From contig NZ_CP040751.1 of assembly GCF_008001235.1 (NCBI RefSeq), positions 3,475,501 to 3,539,500 of the forward strand: a stretch of DNA of 64,000 nucleotides, in the 5' to 3' direction. This DNA comes from Salidesulfovibrio onnuriiensis (lineage in GTDB: Bacteria; Desulfobacterota; Desulfovibrionia; Desulfovibrionales; Desulfovibrionaceae). Shown one piece after another: positions 25,389-34,319 of this stretch; position 1 is the first letter of the stretch; every line of letters begins with the position of its first letter. The notes under the pieces were generated by a model. The model was not told the DNA's origin, did not search any database, and saw only the letters and a list, made by a program, of their open reading frames with translations. The translations under genes and the position numbers were made by a program.

Positions 25389-26630
25389 CTAGGGCTTTTC
25401 CGCCCAGAGAATGAAGACCGGATTCTGGGCCTTGAAACGAAGATCGCCCGCCAACCGGTCCGAAGAATTGGCCTGAAGCTGGATCACCCCGAACTGCCAT
25501 CCGGCCTTTTCCAGGTGCTCGCGCGCGCTGAGCAGGGTATCCAGCAGAATGCAGTGCATGACCAGACGGCCCCGCGGCTTGAGCCGATTGCAGACCGTTT
25601 CCATCAGGGAGCTCCCCTGGTTGGATTCGCCGCCCAGGCCGCCGCCGATGAAGATGCGGTCCGGGTCGGGCAGGTCAACGAGGCAGCCGGGCATGTCCCC
25701 GTGCACCACCTCCACCATCCAGGCTCCGGTGCGCCGCTGGTTCTCGCGGATCATGGCCGCGCGGGTCTTGTTGCGCTCCACGGCGTAAACGTTGCCCGCC
25801 CGGGCCAGATGCGAGGCCTCGATGGCCACGGAGCCGCACCCGGCGCCCAGGTCCCATACCACGGATTCCTGCTCCACGGCCAGCAGGGAGAGCCCTGCCG
25901 CACGCACGGGCAGCTTGGTGATCAGGCCGCGCTGGTGCAGGTAGAAATGGTCGGGAATACCCAGGTGCAGGGTCAGTTCGGGCGGGTACTCCCGCTCCAG
26001 AAAAACGATGTTCAGGGGCGAGAATTCCATGCCCCAGGTTTCCTGCAATCCCAGCTGGCGGACCTGCTCCCGGTCCGTGCCCAGGTCTTCCAGCACGGTC
26101 ATGGTGAACCCGTCCGCCCCGCGCTGAAGCATGGCCCGGGCAACCTCGGCCGGGCCGTTGTCCTGGTCAGTGAACACGGCAATGGTGTCCGCGCGCACCA
26201 GGGCGGAATACAGCGGCGTGTAGTCGCTGCGCCCGTGCAGGGAAACGAACGCGGTCCTTTCCCAGGCCACGCCCAGCCGCGCGGCGGCCAGCTGCAGCGT
26301 GCTCAGGGAGGGATGCACTCGGATGTTCTCCCGGCCCAGTTCCCGCGCCAGGAGATTGCCGATGCCGTAGAAAAGGGGATCTCCGTCGGCCAGCACCACA
26401 ACGCGCCTGCCGCCCTGCGCAACCGAGGCAAGGGTCTCCACCACCGCATCCATGGGCGAGGCAATGACCAGCCGGTCCGCAGCGGGACACCACTCGGCCG
26501 GACAGGCGTCCAGCAGACGGCGGCCGCCGGCCACCAGTGCAGCGCCTTCGAGCAGGGCCCGGGATTCGCCGGACATGTCCAGACTGCCGGGCTGCATACC
26601 GAGGATATGGACGGGTTCCTTGAACGACAT
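25389..26630 (-). CDS. cbiET: Precorrin-6Y C5,15-methyltransferase / decarboxylase (CbiET fusion)
   Basis: 413 aa, two domains. Residues ~1-210 are the CbiE tetrapyrrole methylase (HILGMQPGSLDMSGESRALLEGAALVAGGRRLL, then VLADGDPLFYGIG). Residues ~225-410 are the CbiT Rossmann methyltransferase/decarboxylase (LLAVEQESVVWDLGAGCGSVAIEASHLA). Acts late in anaerobic cobalamin ring synthesis, with CbiD and CbiF/CobM encoded elsewhere in this window. AAGGGA precedes the ATG. Confidence 0.95.
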   Translation of the reverse strand: MSFKEPVHILGMQPGSLDMSGESRALLEGAALVAGGRRLLDACPAEWCPAADRLVIASPMDAVVETLASVAQGGRRVVVLADGDPLFYGIGNLLARELGRENIRVHPSLSTLQLAAARLGVAWERTAFVSLHGRSDYTPLYSALVRADTIAVFTDQDNGPAEVARAMLQRGADGFTMTVLEDLGTDREQVRQLGLQETWGMEFSPLNIVFLEREYPPELTLHLGIPDHFYLHQRGLITKLPVRAAGLSLLAVEQESVVWDLGAGCGSVAIEASHLARAGNVYAVERNKTRAAMIRENQRRTGAWMVEVVHGDMPGCLVDLPDPDRIFIGGGLGGESNQGSSLMETVCNRLKPRGRLVMHCILLDTLLSAREHLEKAGWQFGVIQLQANSSDRLAGDLRFKAQNPVFILWAEKP

Positions 26631-26749
26631 GGGTTCCCTTGTAACGTGTTACGGCCTTGGGGGAAAGAGCTATTCATACAAGGAAATCGGGCCGCTGGAG
26701 GCAGAGGATTTCCTTGCCTTTCCCGGCCCCAGGAGTCACATTCGAAAAC

Positions 26750-28033
26750 ATGAAACACACGCGGACGAACAGGGGGCTGTGGTCCTGGGCCTTTTACGAT
26801 TGGGCCAACGCCGGGTTCTGCACCCTGGTGCAGACCTTTGTCTTCGCCGCCTATTTCACCCGCTCGGTCGCCGGGAACGAGGCCGCGGGCACGGCCCTGT
26901 GGGGCAACATGATGGGTGTGGCCGGGCTGTTCATCGGCCTGGGGGGGCCTGTCATGGGGGCCATCGCCGACCGCACCGGCCGCCGCAAGCCCTGGATCGC
27001 GGCCTTCACGGCCCTGTGCATCGCGGCCACCACCCTGCTCTGGTTCGTGCGTCCGGACGCATCCTGGATCTGGTACGCCCTGGTCTTTGCCTGCATCGGA
27101 ACCATCGGCTCGGAATACGCCAACATCTTCTACAACGCCATGCTGCCCGGCCTGGCCGCCCCCGAACGCATGGGGCGCTGGTCCGGGTGGGGCTGGAGCA
27201 TGGGCTATGCGGGCGGCCTGCTCTGCCTGGTGCTGGCCCTCTACGGCTTCGTGGACAAGAACGCCCTGCTGCCCATTCCTCACGACAACGCCCTGCACGT
27301 GCGAGCCACCATGCTCCTTTCCGCGGGCTGGTACCTGCTCTTCGGCCTGCCCCTTTTCCTGCGCACCCCGGACACGCCGTCCTCGGGAAGCCCCCTGGGC
27401 CGCTCCGTGCGCGAGGCCCTTGCCCAACTGCGCGACTCCCTGCGCCAGGTGCGCAATTACCGCAACATCGCCCTGTTCCTGCTGGCCCGCATGCTCTACA
27501 ACGACGGCCTGACCACCATGTTCGCCTTTGGCGGCATCTATGCGGCCGGAACCTTCGGCATGGGACCCAGCGAGGTCATCATCTTCGGCATCGGGCTGAA
27601 CGTCACGGCCGGGCTGGGCGCGGCCGCCTTTGCCTGGCTGGACGACAGGGCCGGGCCGCGCAAGGTCATTCTCTGGTCGCTTGCGGGGCTCATCCTGCCC
27701 GGCGCGGCCATCCTGCTGGTGCGCTCCAAGGTCCTGTTCTGGATTTTCGGGCTGTTGCTGGGTATATTCGTGGGCCCGGTGCAGGCCTCCAGCCGCACAT
27801 GGCTGGCCCATGCAGCCCCCGGCGAGCTGCGCACCCAGATGTTCGGGCTGTTCGCCCTGTCCGGCAAGCTGACCAGCTTTGCAGGACCGTTGCTGGTTGG
27901 CTGGCTGACCCTGGCGGCGGGCAGCCAGCGAGCGGGCATGTCCGCGGTCATAGCCCTGTTCGTGGCGGGATTCCTGCTCATGCTGGCCGTGCCGCCCGTC
28001 ACGAAAACCAATATTCCCAAGGAGACCCCGTAA
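26750..28033 (+). CDS. UMF1/Atg22-type MFS transporter
   Basis: 427 aa from ATG 26750. Twelve hydrophobic segments. The N-terminus GLWSWAFYDWANAGFCTLVQTFVFAAYFT is the UMF1 family signature, and DRTGRRKPWI is the MFS loop 2-3 motif. Substrate unknown. The AMMECR1 gene begins right at its stop, so the two are co-translated. Divergent from cbiET, with ~120 bp between them. Confidence 0.9.
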   Translation: MKHTRTNRGLWSWAFYDWANAGFCTLVQTFVFAAYFTRSVAGNEAAGTALWGNMMGVAGLFIGLGGPVMGAIADRTGRRKPWIAAFTALCIAATTLLWFVRPDASWIWYALVFACIGTIGSEYANIFYNAMLPGLAAPERMGRWSGWGWSMGYAGGLLCLVLALYGFVDKNALLPIPHDNALHVRATMLLSAGWYLLFGLPLFLRTPDTPSSGSPLGRSVREALAQLRDSLRQVRNYRNIALFLLARMLYNDGLTTMFAFGGIYAAGTFGMGPSEVIIFGIGLNVTAGLGAAAFAWLDDRAGPRKVILWSLAGLILPGAAILLVRSKVLFWIFGLLLGIFVGPVQASSRTWLAHAAPGELRTQMFGLFALSGKLTSFAGPLLVGWLTLAAGSQRAGMSAVIALFVAGFLLMLAVPPVTKTNIPKETP

Positions 28034-28585
28034 ATGTCCGGTTTTCATCTTTCCCTGAACGACGAGGAAAAACACTCCCTCATGGACCTGGTAAAGGATT
28101 CCATCCAGTCCTATTTCAACGGCGAGCACGCCGAGCCCCCGACCCCGGAAACCAAAACCCTGCAAAAGGAGCTGGGCGCATTCGTGACCCTCAAAATCGA
28201 CGGGCACCTGCGCGGCTGCATCGGCAATGTCCAGGGCAACGGGCCGGTCTACCGGACCATCTGGAACATGGCCCGCTCCGCCGCCTTCAACGACCCGCGC
28301 TTCCCGGAGCTCACTCCCGACGAATTCGCCAGGGTGGACATCGAAATCTCCATCCTCGGCCCCATCAGCGAATGCCATCATCCCGGGGAAATCAAGGTGG
28401 GCAGGCACGGGCTCATCATCGCCCGGGGCGGGCAGTCCGGCCTGCTGCTGCCGCAGGTGCCCGTGGAATGGGGCTGGGACCGGGAAACCTTCCTCAGGCA
28501 GACCTGCCGCAAGGCCGGATTGGCCGAGGATTCCTGGAACAAGGCCGGGACCACGATTTTCTGGTTCGAAGCGGTCGTGTTCTAA
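28034..28585 (+). CDS. AMMECR1-domain protein (AmmeMemoRadiSam system A-like)
   Basis: 183 aa. AMMECR1 core: LGAFVTLKIDGHLRGCIGNVQGNGPVYRTIWNMARSAAFNDPRFPELTPDE, with the conserved LRGCIG. It ends FFWFEAVVF-like (TIFWFEAVVF). The cysteine and basic residues are conserved in the family; its biochemical role is unclear. It starts directly after the UMF1 stop; no Memo or radical SAM partner is present in the window, which is odd for this family. Confidence 0.9.
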   Translation: MSGFHLSLNDEEKHSLMDLVKDSIQSYFNGEHAEPPTPETKTLQKELGAFVTLKIDGHLRGCIGNVQGNGPVYRTIWNMARSAAFNDPRFPELTPDEFARVDIEISILGPISECHHPGEIKVGRHGLIIARGGQSGLLLPQVPVEWGWDRETFLRQTCRKAGLAEDSWNKAGTTIFWFEAVVF

Positions 28586-28779
28586 GGCTTTTTCGTGAAA
28601 TCACCCCAGACAGGAAAGAAAATCATTTTGCAATAGGTTGATATTCGTTACAGTTATATCGGTTCTCTCTCCTTCGTGCCCACGGCCCGTGAAGGGAATC
28701 TCTCGCAAAGGATCACAAAGAAAACTGGCTGTGCGCCGCATCGGGTAACGCGGCGCCCCCCCAACCAGCGGGAGCGACT
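28586..28779 (+). other. Structured leader upstream of the PilZ gene
   Basis: About 190 bp without a gene. The AT-rich first 70 bp (TTGATATTCGTTACAGTTATATC) probably hold a promoter. The rest is GC-rich with foldable pieces: CTGG...CCAG enclosing GCGCCGC/GCGGCGC near 28727-28765. A CGCAAAGGATCA string also occurs as CGCAAAGGGATCA before flgD (50261). I see no convincing c-di-GMP riboswitch core. Confidence 0.3.
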
Positions 28780-29487
28780 GTGCAGACCGAAACCGCCAAG
28801 AACAAGACATCCGGAGCCGCACCGCCGGCAACGGAAAACAAGATCGCCAAGATAGCCGGAGTGAACCTGGAGGTCGCCCTGGGCAGCGATCTCGTGGTCA
28901 TGTTCCCCGACGCCCAGACCGGCTACCGGGGAAGGATCGTGGGCTACGACGCCTACGAGTACATCGTGGCCAGCCTGCGCCTGCCCAAGGCCGTTCGCGA
29001 CGCCCTGACCTACAAGGGCGAGATCGTCATCAAGTACCTGCACGAAGGCACGGTCTACGGTTTCCGCTCCAACATACTCAATCACATCACCAGGCCCGCG
29101 CCCCTGCTGTTCTTCACCTATCCGGACTCCCTGGAGAAGCTGGACCTGCGAAAGGCTTCGCGCACCAGCTGCAACATCGACGCGATCATATTCACCATGG
29201 AAGGCGCCGGGTACGACTGCCTGGTGCTCAACGTGAGCGAAACCGGATGCAAGGTGGCGGTTTCCGTCACCGCCCGCGACCCGCTCAACACCATGGAGGC
29301 CGGGGAGGACATGATGGTGACCATGCAGCTCGGAGGCGCCGGCACGGTGAAGCTGCCGGTGGTGGTCAAGAACATCACCAAGGAAAAGGGGAACATCCAT
29401 TTCGGCTGCATGTTCCTGGACATCAACAAGGAAGAACAGGAACAGATCGCGCAATACGTGGACAAGATAGAGCGGCTCAGCAAATAG
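28780..29487 (+). CDS. PilZ-domain flagellar brake-like protein
   Basis: 235 aa, GTG start with GGGAG 6 bp upstream. N-terminal YcgR-like domain (~25-120: LEVALGSDLVVMFPDAQTGYRGRIVGYDAYEYIVASLRLPK) and a C-terminal PilZ domain (~125-230) with the c-di-GMP-binding RKASR motif (LRKASRTSCNIDA) and a later NVSETGCKVAV, matching the (D/N)xSxxG motif. It is followed 16 bp later by an HD-GYP protein, so the pair forms a c-di-GMP sensing/degrading unit. Confidence 0.9.
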   Translation: MQTETAKNKTSGAAPPATENKIAKIAGVNLEVALGSDLVVMFPDAQTGYRGRIVGYDAYEYIVASLRLPKAVRDALTYKGEIVIKYLHEGTVYGFRSNILNHITRPAPLLFFTYPDSLEKLDLRKASRTSCNIDAIIFTMEGAGYDCLVLNVSETGCKVAVSVTARDPLNTMEAGEDMMVTMQLGGAGTVKLPVVVKNITKEKGNIHFGCMFLDINKEEQEQIAQYVDKIERLSK

Positions 29488-29503
29488 CCGCCCAGGGTGA
29501 GGG

Positions 29504-30727
29504 ATGATCAAGAAAATCTCGGTGGACGACCTCAAGCCGGGCATGGAGGTGGTGCAGCTCAACGCTGACGTTTGGCAGTACCTGCCCTACCTCTACACCA
29601 AGCCAGGGCCCATAGAAAACGAGGCGCAGATCGAGCGCATCAGGCGCGAGGGCTTTCTGCATGCCTTCGTCAACCTGGAGGCCGACTCCCCCGTTTCCGA
29701 CGAGGAGCGTCTGGAAAAGCTGATCCTCGCGCAGGACCATGCCCCGAGGCGCAAGCCCAAGAAGTCCTTCGACAAGGTCATCGACCAGGCCCGCAAGGCC
29801 TATTCCCAGGCCCTGGACCAGACCAAGCGCATCATCACGGACGTGAAGATGGGCCGCCAAGTGGACTACCAGGCCTCGGCCGAAGCCCTGGAGGGCGTCA
29901 TCGAGTCCGCCATCCAGAACGCGGACACCATCGTCTGCCTGTCCAAGCTCTCCAAGTACGACTCCTACACCTACTCCCACAGCATCAACGTGGCGGCCAT
30001 CGCCGTGGTCTTCGGGGAATTCCTGGGCATGCCGCGCAAGGACCTGGAGGTGCTGGGCGTTGCGGGCATGATGCACGACCTGGGCAAGACCGCCATCCCC
30101 AACCGGATCATCAACAAGCGCGGGCGGCTGACCCCCAATGAGTTCGACCAGATCAAAAAGCATCCCATCCTGGGGCTCAAGATCCTGGAAAAATCCCCGG
30201 GGATTCCGGTGGAGGTCATGCAGGCCGTGGCTGAGCACCATGAAAAATACAACGGCAGCGGCTACCCGCACGGCCTCAGGAAGCAGGACACCTGCGTGTT
30301 CGGCCGCATCCTGAGCCTGGCCGACGTCTACGACGCCCTGACCAGCGACCGCTCCTACAAGCAGGCCATCCTGCCCAACAAGGCGCTGGCCATCATGTAC
30401 GGCATGCGCGACCAGGATTTCGACGCACGCGAGGTCCAGCTCTTCATCAAGTGCCTGGGCATCTTTCCGGCGGGCAGCCTGGTCAAGCTCAGCTCGGGCA
30501 ATTTCGGCGTGGTCTTCGAAAGCAATCCCCAGCAGCCGCTGCTGCCCAAGATCAAGGTCATCCTGGACGAGGATCTCTCCCCCATCCCGGCTCGGCTCGT
30601 GGACCTGGCCGTGCCCAACAACGGCAGCGACCTGCGCATCCTGGAATGCGCGGACCCGGGGCAATACAAGATCAATCTCAAGCCGTATTTCCACTCCAAG
30701 GTGGACAATTCGCCTTTCAATTTTTGA
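29504..30727 (+). CDS. HD-GYP phosphodiesterase (c-di-GMP)
   Basis: 407 aa. N-terminal DUF3391 region (~1-130: KISVDDLKPGMEVVQLNADVWQYL). HD-GYP domain ~140-330: H159, HD at 191-192 (MMHDLGKTAIPNRIINK), H220, HH at 245-246, and GSGYP (251-255), all metal ligands and GYP present, so likely active in c-di-GMP hydrolysis. C-terminal extension of ~75 residues. Sits just behind the PilZ gene. Confidence 0.93.
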   Translation: MIKKISVDDLKPGMEVVQLNADVWQYLPYLYTKPGPIENEAQIERIRREGFLHAFVNLEADSPVSDEERLEKLILAQDHAPRRKPKKSFDKVIDQARKAYSQALDQTKRIITDVKMGRQVDYQASAEALEGVIESAIQNADTIVCLSKLSKYDSYTYSHSINVAAIAVVFGEFLGMPRKDLEVLGVAGMMHDLGKTAIPNRIINKRGRLTPNEFDQIKKHPILGLKILEKSPGIPVEVMQAVAEHHEKYNGSGYPHGLRKQDTCVFGRILSLADVYDALTSDRSYKQAILPNKALAIMYGMRDQDFDAREVQLFIKCLGIFPAGSLVKLSSGNFGVVFESNPQQPLLPKIKVILDEDLSPIPARLVDLAVPNNGSDLRILECADPGQYKINLKPYFHSKVDNSPFNF

Positions 30728-30847
30728 CCGAACCTGCATTAACCGTTACATATTCAAGAAAATATACTCGACACAAACGGCACGGCGCGTCATACTGCAT
30801 TGGAATGTTTCTCAGTTTCAAGACCGTTTTCCGGAGGGCGTGACGGT

Positions 30848-31273
30848 ATGGATTTCGACATGTGGGTTGCCCTGGGGGGGCTGCTGGGCGTGTTGCTCGT
30901 GGTGCGGGCCATCGTGGGCAAGCTCCAGAAAAAACACAAGGTCCTGCGCGTCAGCGAGCGGACCATCGAGGCTTCGCGCGGTATTGCTGTCCGGTACCTG
31001 CCCATGGTGGAGGACAACAAGGACAGCCTGATCGACATCATGGAACTGCCCTGCGACAAGCAGCAGATCAAGAGCGCCCTCAAGGTCATGGCCTACTGCT
31101 TCACCCGCAAGCGCAAGCACCAGGACCTGGCCCGGATCAAGAGCGCCTTTGTGGCCCTGCACCGCTTCCAGGACGGGGACCTCACGGACCAGTACACCAT
31201 CAATGCGGCCGCCCGGGAAAAGGAACGGCTGGTCAACGAGATCGAGGACTACCTGTCCAAGCACTTCGCCTGA
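30848..31273 (+). CDS. Small protein with an N-terminal membrane helix
   Basis: 141 aa from ATG 30848 (MDFDMWVALGGLLGVLLVVRAIVGKL). One membrane segment (~5-24), then a charged cytoplasmic domain of ~115 residues with helices (ASRGIAVRYLPMVEDNKDSLIDIMELP, and HQDLARIKSAFVALHRFQ). GGAGGG lies upstream. Same strand as the HD-GYP gene, 120 bp downstream. No family recognised; a signalling or scaffold role near c-di-GMP proteins is only context-based. Confidence 0.65.
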   Translation: MDFDMWVALGGLLGVLLVVRAIVGKLQKKHKVLRVSERTIEASRGIAVRYLPMVEDNKDSLIDIMELPCDKQQIKSALKVMAYCFTRKRKHQDLARIKSAFVALHRFQDGDLTDQYTINAAAREKERLVNEIEDYLSKHFA

Positions 31274-31275
31274 TT

Positions 31276-31388
31276 CGATTGCCCATAAGGGGACAATCGC
31301 GGCAAAGCCTCCAACTCCACAGGTATCACTGATACGCTCCGGGCTTGGAGACTTCGTATTTCGTCCCATCTGAACAACCGCGGGAGCT
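31276..31388. terminator. Inverted repeats between convergent genes
   Basis: Three foldable pieces: CGATTG/CAATCG (31276-31300), GTATCA-C-TGATAC around 31323-31335, and AAGCCTCCAA/TTGGAGACTT enclosing it. No clear T run, so termination is uncertain. Confidence 0.35.
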
Positions 31389-31646
31389 TTATGCCTTTTT
31401 CTCGTCGGCCAGGCGCTCGCGGATTTTCTTGAGAATGTAATCGTACCCCTTGGGCGCGTGGGGAATGAGGCACAGTGTGCAATCCTTCACGCCCGCATCC
31501 GTCCGGCGGTAATTCCCGCCGCACTCCTCGAAAAAATAGAGCGGGCAGTAGCAGAAGAGGCAGTTGAAGTCCTCGGGCCTGTCCGTCTTGTGGCAGGGAA
31601 AGAACTTGCACTCCCTGTTGCTGAAGAAACGGTAGCTGTTTTCCAC
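31389..31646 (-). CDS. Cysteine-rich small-domain protein
   Basis: 85 aa, GTG start. Eight cysteines in the pattern NRECKFFPCHK...FNCLFCYCPLYFFEECGGNY...DCTLCLIPH, matching the cysteine-rich small domain family (PF04071-like). Metal binding is expected; function unknown. A DUF4389 membrane protein gene lies just upstream (9 bp between), so they are probably co-transcribed. Confidence 0.8.
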   Translation of the reverse strand: MENSYRFFSNRECKFFPCHKTDRPEDFNCLFCYCPLYFFEECGGNYRRTDAGVKDCTLCLIPHAPKGYDYILKKIRERLADEKKA

Positions 31647-31655
31647 GCCGGTCCC

Positions 31656-31967
31656 CTAGTCGAAGGTGATGGTATTGGAGGGCCGGTCGCAATCCCCGGC
31701 CTTGGGGAAGTCGCTGAAGGGAAACGGCTTGCTGTTGTCGTTCAGCGTGGCATAGCGCAACAGCCTGTAGGCAAAGCAGCTCATGCGATTGGAAAACTTG
31801 CGCAGCGGATCGCTGTGCCTGCGGGCAATGAGCATGTACAGGAACTGGAAGAAGACCGTGGCGTAGACCAGGATGCGCACCAGCTCAAACACCAGCAGAC
31901 TGACGATGGTAACCAGGAAACGCCTGAGAATGTCCATGCGTTCCACGTCTATTTCGATAACAGCCAT
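31656..31967 (-). CDS. DUF4389-type membrane protein
   Basis: 103 aa. RRFLVTIVSLLVFELVRILVYATVFFQFLYMLI provides the membrane part, with RRHSDPLRKFSNRMSCFAYRLLRYATLNDNSKPFPFSDFP as the conserved DUF4389 core. GAGGT upstream. Function unknown. Confidence 0.75.
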   Translation of the reverse strand: MAVIEIDVERMDILRRFLVTIVSLLVFELVRILVYATVFFQFLYMLIARRHSDPLRKFSNRMSCFAYRLLRYATLNDNSKPFPFSDFPKAGDCDRPSNTITFD

Positions 31968-32208
31968 GACAACCTCGCTTGTTTTTTTAGCGTGTTAAGC
32001 CTGCAGCCGGGACAGTACTCCACATCCGGCGGCCAAGTCCACGGATTCATGAATTCATGTCTCCATTGCATGAGCGCACTTCGGAGACGGAGGCGGATAC
32101 ATTCGATCCGCAAACCGTATGGCATCCCTGTTGACGACGCCCCCCGAATAATTGCATTCTTTGCGCCCACACAGGGGAGGTTCGCCCCTGGGGCAGAAGA
32201 GGTTCGCC
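31968..32208. promoter_or_regulatory. Divergent intergenic region with a 12-bp palindrome
   Basis: 241 bp between the DUF4389 gene and the solute-binding protein gene. CATGAATTCATG (32048-32059) is a perfect palindrome that could be an operator. I see no convincing paired -35/-10 elements. Confidence 0.3.
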
Positions 32209-32988
32209 ATGAGATTTCTATACAAAACGGTCTGTCTCCTTGCCGCAACCATGGCGTGGTTGGCGGCCGCGCACTTTCCCGTTCAAGCCCAGCCTCCCCT
32301 TGTCGTTGCATGCCCGGACTACCCGCCCTGGCGCATGGCTCTCGAAGACGGAAGCTTCGGCGGCATCGACATTGAACTGATTCAACTGATTGCCGAGCGC
32401 ATGAAACTCCCCCTCGTCGTGGAAAGGATGCCCTGGCACCGGGCCATGTACATGCTTGAAACAGGGGACGCCGACATGCTCTCCAATGTCTTCAAGACCC
32501 CTGCCAGGGAACGATTCCTCCACTTTCTGAGCCCGCCGTACCGCACGCGAAGCCGCGTTGTCTTCTATGTCCCCAAGGGAAAGGAGCATCGGATAGCCAC
32601 CTATGGCGACCTGGGCCTCCTTCGCGTCGGCACGATCAAGAACGTACTTTATTTTCCCCAATTCGACGCGGACAAGGCCTTGGACAAGCAACCGGTCATG
32701 GCCGAATTGCAGAATCCCAGAAAACTGCTGGACGGACACATCGACACATATGTGGAAACCGAGGTCGCCGGAGACTGGACGCTGATGCAGGCAAAACTGT
32801 CGAATCGGATAGACAAGGCCGACTACCACTATGAACTGGAAAGACCCGTCTACCTGGTGCTCTCCAGACATTCCAGGCATGCGGACCGTCTTGAGGAATT
32901 CAACCGGACCCTTCGCTCATTGATTGGGGAGGGGGTGGTCGAAAGGCTTGTCGACAAATATCTGGAACGGGAAGGACTGGATCCCTAG
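32209..32988 (+). CDS. Periplasmic amino-acid-type solute-binding protein
   Basis: 259 aa from ATG 32209 with AGAGG upstream. Signal peptide MRFLYKTVCLLAATMAWLAAAHFPVQAQ. The mature part is a family 3 solute-binding fold: PLVVACPDYPPWRMALEDGSFGGIDIELIQLIAERMKLPL, then DADMLSNVFKTPARERF and FLSPPYRTRSRVVF. No permease or ATPase gene is adjacent, so it may serve an orphan transporter or a sensor. Its TAG stop overlaps the convergent yjbQ-like stop in a shared CTAG. Confidence 0.88.
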   Translation: MRFLYKTVCLLAATMAWLAAAHFPVQAQPPLVVACPDYPPWRMALEDGSFGGIDIELIQLIAERMKLPLVVERMPWHRAMYMLETGDADMLSNVFKTPARERFLHFLSPPYRTRSRVVFYVPKGKEHRIATYGDLGLLRVGTIKNVLYFPQFDADKALDKQPVMAELQNPRKLLDGHIDTYVETEVAGDWTLMQAKLSNRIDKADYHYELERPVYLVLSRHSRHADRLEEFNRTLRSLIGEGVVERLVDKYLEREGLDP

Positions 32989-33377
32989 CCCAGCCACTTG
33001 ACCCACAGTTTGCGGGAACGCGGGCCGTCGAATTCGCAGAAATAGATCTTCTGCCAGGTGCCGAGCTGGAGTTCGCCGCCCTCCACGATGACCATCTGTT
33101 CGCAGCCGAACATGGAGGACTTGATGTGCGCGTCCGAATTGCCCTCGGCGTGGTGATAGTCGCCGCGATGAGGCACCAGCTTGCGCATGTTCACCAGGAC
33201 ATCGCGCACCACGTCGGGATCGGCCCCTTCGTTGATGGTCACGGCCCCGGTGGTGTGCGGGCAGTAAAGCAGCACCGCGCCGTCGCTCCAGCCCCACTTA
33301 CGCAGCATCTTGCGGATCTCGGCGGTGATGTCCACCATCTCCTCGCGTTCATGTGTGGTTATCTGCACAGTTTCCAT
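32985..33377 (-). CDS. YjbQ/UPF0047-family protein
   Basis: 130 aa, full length. Family blocks YCPHTTGAVTINEGADPDVVRDV, HAEGNSDAHIKSSMFG and LGTWQKIYFCEFDGPRSRK. Members are annotated as secondary thiamine-phosphate synthases on the basis of weak activity; the physiological role is uncertain. Converges on the solute-binding gene with stops overlapping. Confidence 0.9.
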   Translation of the reverse strand: METVQITTHEREEMVDITAEIRKMLRKWGWSDGAVLLYCPHTTGAVTINEGADPDVVRDVLVNMRKLVPHRGDYHHAEGNSDAHIKSSMFGCEQMVIVEGGELQLGTWQKIYFCEFDGPRSRKLWVKWLG

Positions 33378-33401
33378 GGGATCCTCCGTACCACGATTCC
33401 G

Positions 33402-34163
33402 CTATTTCCGATACATGTGCCGAAACGATTCGTCATAGAGCAATGACCTGGCCGTGCCCATGTCGTGCTCGCCCTGCCCCGGCAGCACCAGGAACACGGT
33501 CTGGCGGGTGAAGCCGTTCTCACGGGCCGTCGCCGCCAACCTGTCCAGGGTGGTTTCAACGATTTTCTGGTCGGGCCAGCCCACCCGGAAGGCCTCCACC
33601 ACCAAGGTTTCGGCGGGCATGCCGCCCTCCAGCAGGGCCTGCTGCACGCCCTGGGGATCCCCTGCGGAAAGGTAGACGCACATGCTGGAGCGGCTGCGGG
33701 CCAGCTCGCGCAGGTGCTCGCGCTCGGGCACCGGAGTGCGTCCCTCCAGCCGGGAAAAGATCAGGGTCTGGGTCACCTCGGGCACGGTAAAGGAACGGCG
33801 CGACGCCGCAGCGGCGGCAAATCCGGCGGTGACCCCGGGAACGATCTCCCAGGAGATGTTCTCGCCATCCAGCAGCTCGGCCTGCTCGCGCACCGCGCCG
33901 TACAGGGCCGGGTCGCCAGTGTGCACCCGGGCCACCATGCCGCCCTGGCGCACGGTTTCGGCAATGAGCGCATGGGTCTCCTCCAGGGACATGGGTGCCG
34001 AGTTCACCACCTGCGCGCCCTGCCGGGCGCAGGCCACCACTTCCGGCGGCACCAGGGACCCGGCATAGAGCACCAGGTCGGCCTCGCCGATAAGGCGTCT
34101 GCCCTTGACCGTGACCAGCTCGGGATCGCCCGGTCCGGCGCCAATGAAATATACCTGCGTCAC
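33402..34163 (-). CDS. cbiF: Precorrin-4 / cobalt-precorrin-4 C11-methyltransferase
   Basis: 253 aa from a GTG at 34163 with GGAG 6 bp before it (VTQVYFIGAGPGDPELVTVKG). The tetrapyrrole methylase fold is clear: GAGPGDPELVTVKGRRLI, ADLVLYAGSLVPPE, VHTGDPALYGAVREQ and VPGVTAGFAAAAAS. CbiF/CobM are equivalent; with CbiD here, the anaerobic name fits. A longer start at 34313 would pass through an upstream terminator and is rejected. Confidence 0.93.
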   Translation of the reverse strand: MTQVYFIGAGPGDPELVTVKGRRLIGEADLVLYAGSLVPPEVVACARQGAQVVNSAPMSLEETHALIAETVRQGGMVARVHTGDPALYGAVREQAELLDGENISWEIVPGVTAGFAAAAASRRSFTVPEVTQTLIFSRLEGRTPVPEREHLRELARSRSSMCVYLSAGDPQGVQQALLEGGMPAETLVVEAFRVGWPDQKIVETTLDRLAATARENGFTRQTVFLVLPGQGEHDMGTARSLLYDESFRHMYRK

Positions 34164-34231
34164 CTTTTTCTCCTTGATGCCAGGCAGCCTATTGCGGATC
34201 GATGCCGATTTCAAAGATATTTTTCCGCCGC

Positions 34232-34257
34232 AAAACAAAAAGCCACCCGAAGGTGGC
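34232..34257 (-). terminator. Terminator after the YHS-like gene
   Basis: Stem GCCACC/GGTGGC (34242-34247 with 34252-34257) with loop CGAA; read leftward it runs into TTTTTGTTTTG. It lies ~63 bp past the stop at 34320 and just before cbiF. Confidence 0.75.
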
Positions 34258-34319
34258 AGGCCGCAAGCCAGCACGGCGCCGTTGCGGCGCGACTTCACTA
34301 CGAATCCGGGCAAACCGCC

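Noticed and set aside
28680..28779. c-di-GMP (GEMM) riboswitch before the PilZ gene
   Set aside because: Only a GCAAAG fragment matches; the conserved tetraloop, receptor and P1 pairing are not evident.
34164..34313. Cobalamin riboswitch before cbiF
   Set aside because: The foldable sequence there is a short GCCACC terminator for the YHS-like gene; no cobalamin-box sequence is seen.
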